Of a DNA stretch of 64,000 nucleotides, positions 19,597-29,137 are shown piece after piece. Made by a program: the position numbers and the translations under genes. The stretch is from Streptomyces sp. WAC08241 (GTDB taxonomy: Bacteria; Actinomycetota; Actinomycetes; Streptomycetales; Streptomycetaceae), in contig CP042279.1 of the NCBI GenBank assembly GCA_007858575.1, positions 3,472,001-3,536,000 on the forward strand. Direction: 5' to 3'. Under the pieces are notes generated by a model. That model saw only the letters and a program-made list of their open reading frames with translations. It did no database searches and had not been told where the DNA came from. How positions within the stretch are numbered: position 1 is the stretch's first letter; the number at the start of each line of letters is the position of its first letter.

Positions 19597-19634
19597 GGGA
19601 GGGCCCGCGCCGTTGTCACGGCGCGGGCCCTCTC
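19597..19634. terminator. Bidirectional terminator after sepH
   Basis: GGGCCCGCGCCGT (19601-19613) / ACGGCGCGGGCCC (19618-19630), loop TGTC, extended by a few outer pairs to about 16 bp. It serves sepH and the convergent rhodanese gene. Confidence 0.85.
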
Positions 19635-19699
19635 CGTTGGCGTACGGACGTCCGCCGGTCGACGGGCCGGGCCACGCGCGTGCGTGGAGCCCGGCCGTG

Positions 19700-20524
19700 C
19701 TACCGCGGGTCCGGGCCCGTGGCCACCGGGCGGGACGGGTCGGCGGACCACTCCGACCAGGAGCCGGCGTAGAGGGAGGCCGGGATGCCCGCGATCTCCA
19801 GGGCGAGCACCTCAGGGCACCGGAGACGCCGGAGCCGCAGTAGACGGCGACCGGGGTCCCCCGGCCGCGCCCAGGGCGGTGAACCGGTCCCGCAGGGCGT
19901 CGGCGGCCAGGAAGAGGCCTCCGGCGTCGACGTTCCCGGTCGTCGGGGCCGAGACCGCGCCCGGGATGTGCCCGCCGACGCGGTCGATCGGCTCCACGTC
20001 CCCGCGGTAGCGCTCGGCCGCCCGCGCGTCCAGGAGCAGCCCCGAGCGGGCCAGGGCCGCCGCCCCGTCGGCGTCGAGCAGGCCGAGGGCGCCCGGCTCC
20101 GGCCGGAAGTCGCCCGGCTCGGGCGCGGGGACCTTCTCCGTGAGCTCGCCCGTCCAGGCCGCGAGGCCCCCGTCCAGGACCCGCACGTCCGGGTGGCCCG
20201 CCCAGCGGAGCAGCCACTAGGCGCGGGCGGCGCCCCAGCCGGAGCCGCCGTCGTAGACGACGACCGGACGGTCCGCCGAGACGCCCGCACGGCGCATCGC
20301 GGCGCCGAAGGCCTCCGGGTCGGGCAGGGGTGGCGGCCGCCGCTCCCGGGCGGGCCCGCGAGTTCCGTGTCCAGGTCGACGTAGACCGCGCCGGGCAGGT
20401 GACCGGCCTCGTAGGCGGGCCGTCCGGGCGGGCCGCCGAGCGCCCAGCGGACGTCCAGGAGGACCGGCGGCCGGGCCCCGGCCGACTCGCTCAGCAGTTC
20501 GCTTGCGGAGATGATGGGCTTCAT
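19700..20524 (-). CDS. Tandem-rhodanese sulfurtransferase (frameshifted)
   Basis: Thiosulfate/3-mercaptopyruvate sulfurtransferase-type enzyme of about 275 residues with two rhodanese domains. The inactive first domain has [31 protein letters not shown] and [14 protein letters not shown]. The catalytic second domain has [27 protein letters not shown] and the active-site loop YCGSGVSGA with the persulfide Cys. ATG at 20522-20524 ([11 protein letters not shown]); an upstream ATG at 20533 adds three residues. Frameshifts near 20335, 20220, 19860 and 19820. Its position next to sepH is conserved in Streptomyces, as I recall. Confidence 0.88.
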   Translation of the reverse strand: MKPIISASELLSESAGARPPVLLDVRWALGGPPGRPAYEAGHLPGAVYVDLDTELAGPPGSGGRHPCPTRRPSAPRCAVRASRRTVRSSSTTAAPAGAPPAPSGCSAGRATRTCGSWTGASRPGRASSRRRSPRPSRATSGRSRAPSACSTPTGRRPWPARGCSWTRGRPSATAGTWSRSTASAGTSRARSRPRRPGTSTPEASSWPPTPCGTGSPPWARPGDPGRRLLRLRRLRCPEVLALEIAGIPASLYAGSWSEWSADPSRPVATGPDPR

Positions 20525-20685
20525 GGATGCCATACTCGCGCAGCCGCACGGCCGCGCGGGACGGACCCGGCGTCTTCCCCGCGGAAGCGCGCCACGACGT
20601 GGTGCGTCCGGGGCGCACCGCGCCACCACCGGTTTCACCGCCGGAAGGGGCACGGCCACGACGATGGTCCGAGGAGAGGGTGACG

Positions 20686-21455
20686 ATGACCGAGGCGACT
20701 CGGCGCCCACCCGGCACACCCTGTTGGGTGAGCCTGATGGTGCACGGGCTTGACGCCACGCAGGAGTTCTACAAGGCGCTCTTCGACTGGGAGTTCGTGC
20801 CCGGCCCCGAGCAGCTCGGCCCGTACGTCCGCGCCCTGCTCGGCGGCAGGGAGGTGGCGGGCATCGGCCGGCTGCCGGTCGACCGGCACCTGCGCATCGC
20901 CTGGACCCCCTACCTGGCCACCGAGGACGCCGACGAGACCGCCGAGTCCATCCGGAGCTGCGGCGGCACCGTCGCGGTGGGCCCGCTGGACGCGGCCGAG
21001 GCGGGCCGGATGGCGATCTGCTCCGACCCGACGGGCGCGGTCTTCGGCGTCTGGCAGGCGGAGGCGCACCACGGCACGGCGACGGCGGGGCCGCCGGGGA
21101 CCCCGGTGTGGAACGAGCTGCTCACGTACGAGACGTCGATCGGCAAGTTCTACCGGTCGGTCTTCGGCTTCGACCTGGAGACGGCCGACTCCCCCGGGCA
21201 CGACTACGCGACGCTCTTCGTGGACGGGTCTCCGGTGGCCTCCCTGCACGGCGTCGGCGACGCGCTGCCCCGGGACCGGGGCCGCACTGGATGACGTACT
21301 TCGAGGTGGCCGACGCGGACGCGGCCGCCCGGCTCGTCGTGGAGCTCGGCGGCCGGGTCGTGTCCCCGCCGCGCGACGGCACGGCGGGGCGGCTCGCCGT
21401 GGTGGCGGACCCGGAGGGCGCGGTCTTCACCGTGGTGAGGTCGACCGGGCACTGA
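20686..21455 (+). CDS. Two-domain VOC (glyoxalase/bleomycin-resistance fold) protein, Cfp30B-like
   Basis: About 257 residues with two consecutive VOC repeats. Repeat 1: [20 protein letters not shown] ... [12 protein letters not shown]. Repeat 2: [20 protein letters not shown] ... [12 protein letters not shown]. This arrangement matches the actinobacterial Cfp30B-type lyase-like proteins; the glyoxalase metal ligands are only partly recognisable, so activity is uncertain. ATG at 20686 with GGAGAGGG upstream. One frameshift near 21285. It is divergent from the rhodanese gene. Confidence 0.82.
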
Positions 21456-21491
21456 CCCGGGCGGCCCGTATGCCCGTTCGGCCATGGTGGG

Positions 21492-22869
21492 TCAGTCCCG
21501 GCGGCTCCGTGCGAGGCCGCGGCGCAGCCGGGACGCGCCGCCCGGGGCCGGGGCCGCCGTTCCGCCCGGCAGGCCGAGCAGGGTCAGCCGTTCGGCGTCG
21601 AAGTGGTGGGCGGTGCCGGGGGCGTCGTGGTGGGCGGACAGGAAACGGATGGCCTCCTCCCGGAGTTCCGGGTGGCTCCCGTGCCGCATGCAGTAGCCGA
21701 CGGCCCGGACCAGGGGCGTGAGCGAGGCGGGGCCGGTCCGGGGACGGCGGGCTCCTCGCCCCCTCCAGGTCGGCGACGAGGTGGTCGACGACGGTGAGCG
21801 GGACGCGGTTGCTGTTCTCGAAGGGGTGAGCCGTTCGAGGACCTCGGCCGTGCCCACGCGCGCGACGGGCACGCCGTAGTGGACGGCGGCGGTGAGCATC
21901 GCCGTGGAGAAGCAGCCGACGACGAGCCGGGGCCGGCACCGCTCGTAGAAGGTCTCGGCGAGCAGCGGCCCGTCGAGGACCGTCAGGCGCACGCCGGTCC
22001 GCTCCGCCTCCTCGTCGAGGGCCCGGGAGTAGCGGGCGGGAGCGGTCGGGTGCGGCTTGAAGACGATCGAGCGGTGTCCGGCGGCGGCCGCCCCGCGCAG
22101 CATCCGCACGTGCAGCTCCTCTTCCTCCTCGGCGGTGAGGAGGCCGAGCGCGGCGAGGTACTGGCCGAGCAGGAGGGCGGTGGGCCCGGCGGCGGCCGCC
22201 CGCGTGATCACCGGGTCGTCGGCGGCCTCCTCGGCGATCTCGGCGAGGACCGCGCGGAAGGCGTCGTCGGGGACCAGCTCGGGCTCGACGTCGTACTCGC
22301 TCAGGAGGAGGGGGCGCAGGCCCGGCACCAGGTCGAGGTGGAGGACCCGCCGGACGCGGCAGGCGATCGACTGTGCGAGGTCGTTGCGGGTGGGGCCGTA
22401 GCTCATCAGGCCGTCGGCGTAGACGTGCAGGGAGCTCTCGGGGAAGGTCCCGGCGAGCGCCTTCGCGGGGTTGACCTGGATGGACTCCACGGCCAGCTCC
22501 ACCGGGGCGTCGCCGAGGTCCCAGGCGGTGCGCAGCACGCGCTGCCAGAGCGGGGCCTCCTCGGGGCGGGGGCCCAGGCGGCGGGGTGGTACGGGTGGAT
22601 CGTCTCGTTCCAGTCGAGGGTGCCGTCGAAGCGGGCGGCGATCCGTCCGTAGCCGGTCATGGTCTCCAGGCGCAGCGCGGTCTCCGGGATCTCGGCGTTG
22701 TGCGAGACGAGGAGGAGCCGGCGGGCGTCCTCGCGGGGCCGAACAGCCCGGCGTCGAGGGCGGCGGCCAGGGTGGCGGCGCCGTAGAGGGTGGACACCTG
22801 GAAGATCTGGACGGGGCGGGCGTCCCGGACGGGGACGGAGGCCGTGTCGGGGGCCGTGTCGGGGGCCAT
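21492..22869 (-). CDS. Polysialyltransferase-family glycosyltransferase (frameshifted)
   Basis: About 458 residues. It carries the three short motifs of bacterial polysialyl/sialyltransferases of the POLYST type: an acidic-Gly motif (LHVYADGLMSYG), the HP motif (IVFKPHPTAPARYSR) and the Ser/Thr motif (VVGCFSTAMLTAAVHYG). The N-terminus reads VQIFQVSTLYGAATLAAALD and the tail is basic. The donor is not necessarily CMP-sialic acid; Streptomyces homologues are uncharacterised as far as I know. Frameshifts near 22740, 22590, 22245, 21830, 21760 and 21725. ATG at 22867-22869, four bases from the GT2 stop, so co-transcribed. Confidence 0.75.
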
Positions 22870-22872
22870 GGG

Positions 22873-23838
22873 TCAGGCGGTCCTTCCGGTCTCGCGCAGG
22901 CTCCGGAGGAGGGTGCTGCGGCGGGTGTCCATGGTGGCGAGGGTCTCGTCGAGGACCCGCTGCGGCATGCGGCGCATCGCGTCGCCGACGTCGGCGCGCA
23001 GTCGCTTGGCGACGGCGGGGTCGTACTTCTCGGCCTTGCCCATGTGGAAGGCGATCATCGCGCAGTACGTGCGGACCGCCTTCGGCAGGAACCGGTCGGC
23101 CTCGGCGTCTCGTGCGACCTCGTCGAGCAGGAGGTCGTACGAGGGGATGAAGTCGAGCTGCCGGTTGTCGGTGATCTGGGTGAGCGAGGTGGTGACGCCC
23201 CGCCGGTAGAAGACCCCGTGCAGGGAGAGCGCCGCGAAGGTGCGGGCCTTGAGGTGGAGCCGCCAGACCCAGAGGCGGTCCTCGGCGGTCCTCAGGGACG
23301 TCTCGAAACGGGACGCGCCGTCCGCGAAGAGGCGGCCGCTGTAGATGCCGAAGGGGACGAAGGGATAGTCGACCATCGTCACCATGCGGGCCGGCGCGAT
23401 GCCGTCCCGGGGGTCCATCACGGTGTCGCGCCGCTTGGCGGGCGCGTAGCGGATCTGCCGCTTCCGGCCCTCCGACAGGACGTGGTCGGTACGGGCGAAG
23501 TCGCAGCCCAGACGGGAGATTCCGGCGACGGCGGCGCTCAGGTGGCCGGGCGCGTACCAGTCGTCCCCGTCGAGGAAGGTGAGGTAGTCGCCGCGCGCCG
23601 CGTCGATCCCGGTGTTGCGGGCCTGGGCGACGCCGCGGTTCGTCTCGTGCCGGATGACGGTGGCGTTCGGCAGGCGGTCGCGCCAGCGGTCGAGGATCTC
23701 CGGGGTGTCGTCCGTCGAGCAGTCGTCGACCAGCAGGAACTCGAATGCGGGATCCGTGTTGGCGGCGAGGCTGCGCAGGGTGTCGGAGGCGTAGGCCCCG
23801 ACGTTGTGGAACGGTACGACGACGGACAGTTTCGGCAC
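22873..23838 (-). CDS. Family 2 glycosyltransferase
   Basis: Intact cytoplasmic GT-A glycosyltransferase of about 321 residues. It starts PKLSVVVPFHNVGAYASDTL, then LLVDDCSTDDTPEIL, RGVAQARNTGIDAARGDYLT, the DXD metal motif FLDGDDWY, and SLRTAEDRLWVWRLHLKA with the acceptor-site ED. The C-terminal 100 residues are helical. GTG start at 23836-23838 preceded by GGGGAA. It lies directly before the polysialyltransferase-type gene on the same transcript, so both probably build the same glycan. A TagF-like or capsule-type role is possible; the acceptor is unknown. Confidence 0.88.
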   Translation of the reverse strand: MPKLSVVVPFHNVGAYASDTLRSLAANTDPAFEFLLVDDCSTDDTPEILDRWRDRLPNATVIRHETNRGVAQARNTGIDAARGDYLTFLDGDDWYAPGHLSAAVAGISRLGCDFARTDHVLSEGRKRQIRYAPAKRRDTVMDPRDGIAPARMVTMVDYPFVPFGIYSGRLFADGASRFETSLRTAEDRLWVWRLHLKARTFAALSLHGVFYRRGVTTSLTQITDNRQLDFIPSYDLLLDEVARDAEADRFLPKAVRTYCAMIAFHMGKAEKYDPAVAKRLRADVGDAMRRMPQRVLDETLATMDTRRSTLLRSLRETGRTA

Positions 23839-23893
23839 TCGGGTTCCCCATGCTGGATCGGACTGTTGTCGGGCTGTCGTCCGACCGGTGGAC

Positions 23894-23929
23894 GGCGTGG
23901 ACGGCGGGTACGGCGTGGACGGCGGGTAC
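23894..23929. repeat. 18-base tandem repeat upstream of GT2 gene
   Basis: GGCGTGGACGGCGGGTAC occurs twice head to tail, in the gap between the YfhO-type gene and the GT2 start. Confidence 0.75.
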
Positions 23930-24017
23930 GGTAGTGCCCCGTCCCTCCGGTCGAACGAGCCCCGTGTGCATGCCGGGTGAACTCTTCCCGTCCTCTCGGA
24001 GAAGCCGGGACGGCCCG

Positions 24018-26700
24018 TCATCCACGGTTCCGCCCGCGGTGCGGGATCCCCGTCGCCACGAGCGTGAGGAGCGCGGCCGCGCCGACGGCGCCGCCGAGGC
24101 GGAGGCCCGGCGGCCGGAAGGAGCAGTGGACCGTGTCCGCCCGCCCGTCGAGGGGGACGGCGACGAGGCCTCCGTACGCGCGCGCGGGGCGGAGGTCCGC
24201 GTCTCCCGCGGCGCACCTCCAGCCGGAGGTGCGGGGCACGGCGAGGACGGCGGTGCCCGTACTGCCGGGCGGGAGTTCGGCGGTGACGGTGTGTCCGGTG
24301 GCGCGGACCCGGGTGGCGCCGGTGGCGGTGAGCCGGTCCACGGCGGTGTCGAGCCGGGCGCGGACCAGGCAGCCGACCGGTTCCCGGGGCAGCCGCGCCC
24401 GGCCCTCGGGGCCGAGGGCGATCCGTACCTCGCCGGAGTCCGGCACGGTGCCGAGGGCGCCCATGGGGGCGGTGACGGCGGGCGGCCTGCCGTCGAAGCG
24501 CACCGGTTCCTGTCCCGCGAGGGCCGCCGTGCCCCGGTACTCGGGCGCCCAGAACCAGACCTGGGAACCGGCCGGGCAGCGGGCGGTGAGGGTCCGTCCG
24601 GTGCGGCGGGGCGCGGGGAACTCGTACACGGAGGCGCCGAGCAGGCGTTCCTGCCGGGCGAAGGCGGAGTCCCCGGCGGGGCCGGCGGGACGCGGCGACG
24701 GGCGGACGGTGACCAGGGGCGGCACGGGGGTGGTGGTGACGGTGACGGCGGCGCGGGGCGGGGCGTCCTGCCGCACCGGCTCCGTGGGGGTGGAGCGGAT
24801 CCGGGTGCCGACGGAGAAGAGGGCGTCGGTCACGGGGTTGTCGAGGGTGACCGGGTGCCGGCCCTTGGCGTAGGCGCCGAAGCCCAGGGAGACGAGGGTC
24901 CGGGAGGTCGCCTCGGAGGTGAGGCTGCTGTAGTAGTCGGCGCCCTGTCCGCCGACGAGCAGGACGTCGTTGCCGCCGGGGACCTCTCCGGGCTCCGTGC
25001 GGTACCGGGGCCAGGCGTCCGCGCGGGCCGTCTCGCGCGCCACGGCCTCGTGCCAGGGGCCGATCCGGGGCGACCAGGCGACCTCGCCGCGCTGCTGCTC
25101 CTCGATCCGCTTCCCGGTGACGGCCGCCTCGCCGCCTGGGCGGCGACGAGCAGGACGAGGGCGAGGAGGGCAGGAGGCGGGAGGAGGGGGCAGGAGACGG
25201 GAGGGGGCAGGAGGCGGGCGCCGGCCCTGGAAGAGGCCGCCGGGTCGGAGAGACCGCCGCCGGCCCTGGAAGAGGCCGCCGGGTCGGAGAGACCGCCGCC
25301 GGTCCTGGAAGCCGTCAGGGCGAGGAGCGCGGCGACCAGCGCCAGGAGCGCGGCCATGCCGAGGGCGGGGAAGGTCCACCGGTCGACGTCGACGCTCCCC
25401 CGGGCCGCCCACGCGAGGCCGCCGAACAGGGCGCCGCCCGCGAGGAGCGCGGCCGGCCGGGGCACTCCCCGGCGACCGAGAACCAGGCCGCGATCAGCAG
25501 CAGGCCGCACAGGACGAAGGCCTGGCGGTACGGGACGCCGTTGGGCGAGGCGCCCGCGTGCCAGAGCAGATGGGTGGGCTCCCACTGGAGGGAGAGCGTC
25601 ACCAGGACGACGGCGGCCGTCAGGGCGGCCCGGACGCGCGGGGCAACGGCCCGGTTGAAGGGCAGTGTCAGGGCGAGGAGCAGGGCGGGCGTGCCGATGA
25701 AGAGGGCGGGGCTCGACGTGCTCGCGGTGGCGGGCAGGAACCGGGCGAGGACGTCCGTCCAGGCCGCCGGCGCGAAGGTGACCTCCGGGGTGGGGTCGGC
25801 GGTCTTCGTGCCGAGGAAGACGACCACGACGAGCGGTGCGGCGAGTCCGACGCCGACGAGGACGCCCCGGGCGGCGCGCAGGGCGCCGGCGAGGCGCTGC
25901 CGGGCGGTGGCGGTCTCCTCGGCGGTGAGCAACCGGACGACGAGGACGACGGCCGCGCCGAGGGTCGCCATGTACGCGGTGTAGAAGTTGGCGGTCCAGG
26001 CGAGGGCGACGACGAGCGGTCCGAGGACGGGGCGGCGGCCGGTGCGGGCCCACTCGCCGACCAGGCAGAGCAGCGGGAAGGCGGCGAGCCCGTCGAGCCA
26101 CATCGGGACGGTGGAGCCGAAGTTGAAGGTCCAGCCCGAGAGGGCGTACGCGGTGCCGAGCACGGCGGCGACCGGCCAGGGCCCGGGGCGCAGCCGCAGG
26201 AGCAGCAGCGCCGTCGCGGCCCCGGCGGCGGTGATCTTGACGGCGGTGACCACGTACAGCGCGAGTTCGATCCGGTCCGCCGGGAAGAACACGACGAGCA
26301 GGTCGACGGGGCTGCTCAGGTAGGTGCCGATGTCGCCGAGGAAGCCGGCGCCGAAGCCGGAGTTCCAGTTGAGGAAGGCGTCGCCGTGCGTCTCCCCGCG
26401 GAGGAGGGAGCGCCAGTAGGCGTGGTACGGCAGGTACTGCTGGCCCAGGTCGACGACGTTCCTGGTCACCGGGCCGAAGGGGTGGCTGCGGGAGAGCGCG
26501 GTGGCGAGGCAGAAGAGGGCGGCGGTGAGCAGGCCGGCGGCGCCCGCGGCCCGCGCTCCTGGGGCCGGGGTCCCGGACTGGGGGCCGGGACCCGCGTCCT
26601 CCTCGTCCACGACCTCGTCGAGCACGGTGTCGGCGGCGGGGGCACGCATCCTCCAGGGGTCGTACGGCGCGGGACGCCCGGAGGCGGGGTCGTCACGCAC
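24018..26700 (-). CDS. YfhO-family polytopic membrane protein (frameshifted)
   Basis: About 890 residues with roughly 13 membrane helices and a large extracytoplasmic C-terminal domain. The first loop has the YfhO hallmark residues (VVDLGQQYLPYHAYW, FLNWNSGFGAGFLGDIG, TYLSSPVDLLVVFFP). Later segments include SGWTFNFGSTVPMWLDGL and VPYRQAFVLCGLLL, and the C-terminal domain ends in a helix plus GRNRG. In Firmicutes YfhO-type proteins are GT-C enzymes that glycosylate wall or lipid-linked polymers using polyprenyl-phosphate sugars. GTG at 26698-26700 is used; an ATG at 26649 is possible. Frameshifts near 25465 and 25135. An internal 39-base tandem repeat encodes GGLSDPAASSRAG twice. Confidence 0.82.
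25223..25312. repeat. 39-base in-frame tandem repeat inside the YfhO-type gene
   Basis: Two identical 39-base units starting GCCGGCCCTGGAAGAGGCC, then a partial third (GCCGGTCCTGGAAG). On the minus strand they encode two copies of a 13-residue unit (GGLSDPAASSRAG) in a non-conserved linker between membrane helices. Confidence 0.85.
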
Positions 26701-26806
26701 GGGCCGACGCCATTACCGCCGAGGCGGGCGACCCGCGACCGAGCGGCAGGAGATGCCCGGGCGCACCCCGGGTGAACTCCCGGTGCCGTACGCCCTCCGG
26801 TACGGG

Positions 26807-27420
26807 TCAGGCGACCGGTGCCGGGGCCACGAGGTCGTCGACCGTGCGGGCCACGGTGCCGAACAGGTCGGAGACCGTCGTCAGGCTCGCCGCCGCCAGC
26901 GCGTCGGCTGGCAGGACGGTGCCGTCGGGGGCCTCCAGAGGCCGGGTGGCGGTGGCCTCGGCGACGACGGTCGGGCGGTGGCCGAGCCTGAAGGCGCCCT
27001 GGGCGGTGAACAGGACGCACATGTGGGTCATGAACCCGGCGAGGACGAGGTCGCGCCCGGCGCCGAGGTCCTTCAGGGTCTCCTCCAGGTCCGTGGCGTG
27101 GAAGGCGTCGGGGAACTGCTTGACGACCACCTTCTCGCCCGCGACCGGGGCGACCTCGGCGCCGATGGAGCCGATCTCGGCCCGGATGTCGTACGGTGCC
27201 TCGCCGCCGTCGTTGACGACGTGGACGACCGGGGTGCCGGCGGCGCGGGCGGCCGCGAGCAGCCGGGCGCCGGCGGCCACGGCCTCCTCGGCCCCGTCGA
27301 GCCGCATGACGCCGGTGCGGTAGGTGTTCTGGAAGTCGATCATGATCAGGACCGACTCGCTCAGGCGCGGCGGCTCCTGGGGAGGCCGATCACGTCGCGC
27401 AGGGTGGTGGACGCGGGCAT
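26807..27420 (-). CDS. Isochorismatase-like cysteine hydrolase (frameshifted)
   Basis: About 204 residues of the isochorismatase/nicotinamidase superfamily. Candidate catalytic triad: Asp in LIMIDFQNTY, Lys in VVVKQFPDAF and the nucleophile Cys in GFMTHMCVLF, preceded by a cis-peptide region. PDAFHATDLEETL is typical of the YcaC/isochorismatase-like branch. Substrate unknown. ATG at 27418-27420; one frameshift near 27380 in GLPQEPPR. Divergent from a TetR regulator across 173 bases holding inverted repeats, so probably under its control. Confidence 0.85.
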
Positions 27421-27480
27421 GGCGGTTCCTTTCGGTCGGGCGGGGCGGCACCGACGGGGCCACCCCGCGAACGTTTGTGA

Positions 27481-27577
27481 CGCTAACACAGTTCGTAATC
27501 GATGATTACAGCAGTGCGCACGTCGCTACGGGATCGCGCACCGGACGGAGGATTCGCCCAGGTCCAGCCTGTTAGCG
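27481..27577. promoter_or_regulatory. Candidate TetR operators in divergent promoter
   Basis: GTAATCGATGATTAC at 27495-27509 is a 15-base palindrome with a 3-base centre. CGCTAAC at 27481-27487 and GTTAGCG at 27571-27577 form a second, spaced inverted pair. The segment is AT-richer than its surroundings. Binding by the adjacent TetR protein is inferred from position only. Confidence 0.5.
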
Positions 27578-27593
27578 CTGCTACCGTGGGAGC

Positions 27594-28260
27594 ATGTCGA
27601 CGGCCCGAGAGCGCATCCTGGAAGCCACCGGGGAACTGCTCGCCACCAAGGACGCGCTGGCGATCTCGACCCGGGCCATCTGCGACCGGGCGAAGGTCGG
27701 CATGCCCGAGATCTACCGCCAGTTCGGCGACAAGCAGGGGCTGCTCACGGCGGTGGCCGACCTCGGCTTCGCGCGCTTCCTCGCCGAGAAGCGGCGGAAC
27801 CCGCTCACCGACGACCCGGTGGCGGACCTGCGCACGGCCTGGGACAGCCACGTCGCGTTCGCGCTGCGCAACCCGCACCTCTACCGCCTGATGTTCACGC
27901 CGACGGGGACGCCAAGCCGCAGGCCGTCAAGGAGGCCCAGGCGATCCTGCTCAAGGCCGTGGAGCGCTGCCGCGACGCCGGACGCCTGCGCATGCCCCCG
28001 AGCTGGCCGGCCGGTCGATCCTCTCCGCCAACGTGGGCGTGTGCATGATGGCGCTCTCCTTCCCCGAACTCTTCGGGGAGCCCGACACCTCGCGGTCCGT
28101 ACGGGACGCCGTGATCGGCCGCGTCACCGGCGACGAGCGGGAGGACACCCGCATCGCCACCGCGACCGCCCTCACCCAGGCCCTGCTCGGCACCCTGACG
28201 GGGACGGCGCCCGTGAACACCACCGCGCTCGACGCTCTGACGGCGTTTCCGGAGGAATGA
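27594..28260 (+). CDS. TetR-family transcriptional regulator (frameshifted)
   Basis: About 222 residues. The N-terminal HTH is RERILEATGELLATKDALAI, AICDRAKVGMPEIYRQFGDK (TetR recognition helix with YRQFGDK) and GLLTAVADLGF. The C-terminal ligand domain is helical and ends DALTAFPEE. One frameshift near 27900 (LMFTP to DGDAKPQAVKEAQ). ATG at 27594. It probably represses itself and the divergent cysteine hydrolase. Convergent with tdk. Confidence 0.88.
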
Positions 28261-28343
28261 ACCATGTGCGGGCAGCGGGCAGCGGGCCGTGCTCGTCGCC
28301 GTCCGGTTCACCCCGGTGCCCGGTTCGGAGTTCGCCGCGGCCT

Positions 28344-28409
28344 CCCTGCCCGGCCCCGTCGCCCGGACGACGGCCGGTACGGGCGGCGGACGGCCCCGGC
28401 CGGGCAGGG
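28344..28409. terminator. Nested inverted repeat between convergent genes
   Basis: Outer stem CCCTGCCCGGCC (28344-28355) / GGCCGGGCAGGG (28398-28409), enclosing a smaller CCGTCG/CGACGG hairpin. It lies between the TetR and tdk stops. Confidence 0.6.
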
Positions 28410-28412
28410 GCG

Positions 28413-29063
28413 TCAGGCGTGGTTGACGGGGAGGACGTCCGGGGAGAGGGCGCCGGCGCGGGCCGAGGCCGCGGTCATCCGCTTGCGGTGGTGGCGGCGG
28501 CAGAGGACCTCGTAACCGATCTCCTCGGCCGGGCGGTTCACGTCGCCGACCACGACCTGTTCGCCCTCGACGACCATCTCGCCGCCCACCGTACGGGCGT
28601 TGTGGGTGGCCCGGGAGCCGCACCAGCACAGGGCCTCGACCTGGAGCTGCTCTATGCGGTCCGCCAGCTCGATCAACCGCTGCGAGCCGGGGAAGAGCTT
28701 CGTGCGGAAGTCCGTGGTGATGCCGAAGGCGAAGACGTCCAGTCCGAGGTCGTCGACGATGCGGGCGAGCTGGTCGATCTGCTCGGGGGCGAGGAACTGC
28801 GCCTCGTCCACGATCACGTAGTCGGCCTTGCCGCCCTGGGAGAGCTGGCCGACGAGGTACGCGTACAGGTCCATGTCCCGCGGCGCCTCGACCGCCTCCG
28901 TGACCAGGCCGAGCCGGGAGGACAGCTTGCCCGCGCCCGCCCGGTCGTCGCGGGTGAAGATCACGCCCTGGAGGCCGCGCGCGTCGCGGTTGTGCGCGAT
29001 CTGGAGCGCCAGGGTGCTCTTCCCGCAGTCCATGGTTCCGGAGAAGAAGACCAGCTCGGGCAT
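28413..29063 (-). CDS. tdk: Thymidine kinase
   Basis: Intact 216-residue type II thymidine kinase (ATP + thymidine to dTMP), part of pyrimidine salvage. Walker A VFFSGTMDCGKSTLAL; catalytic Glu in VIVDEAQFLAPEQ; substrate lasso region GITTDFRTKLFPGS; zinc site with LCWCGSRATHNAR and EVLCRRHHRK. ATG at 29061-29063. A purine-rich run (about 29090-29137) separates it from the phosphatase-superfamily gene upstream, which reads in the same direction. Confidence 0.93.
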   Translation of the reverse strand: MPELVFFSGTMDCGKSTLALQIAHNRDARGLQGVIFTRDDRAGAGKLSSRLGLVTEAVEAPRDMDLYAYLVGQLSQGGKADYVIVDEAQFLAPEQIDQLARIVDDLGLDVFAFGITTDFRTKLFPGSQRLIELADRIEQLQVEALCWCGSRATHNARTVGGEMVVEGEQVVVGDVNRPAEEIGYEVLCRRHHRKRMTAASARAGALSPDVLPVNHA

Positions 29064-29137
29064 GACGGGGCGGGGACCTTTCGGGGCGGGGAGGACGGGG
29101 AGGAAGGGGAAGGGGAAGGGGGAAGGAGGAAGGAGGG

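Noticed and set aside
24970..26775. Plus-strand frame of about 600 codons opposite the YfhO-type gene
   Set aside because: Gly/Glu/Arg-rich low-complexity translation typical of antisense frames; the minus strand encodes a clear polytopic membrane protein.
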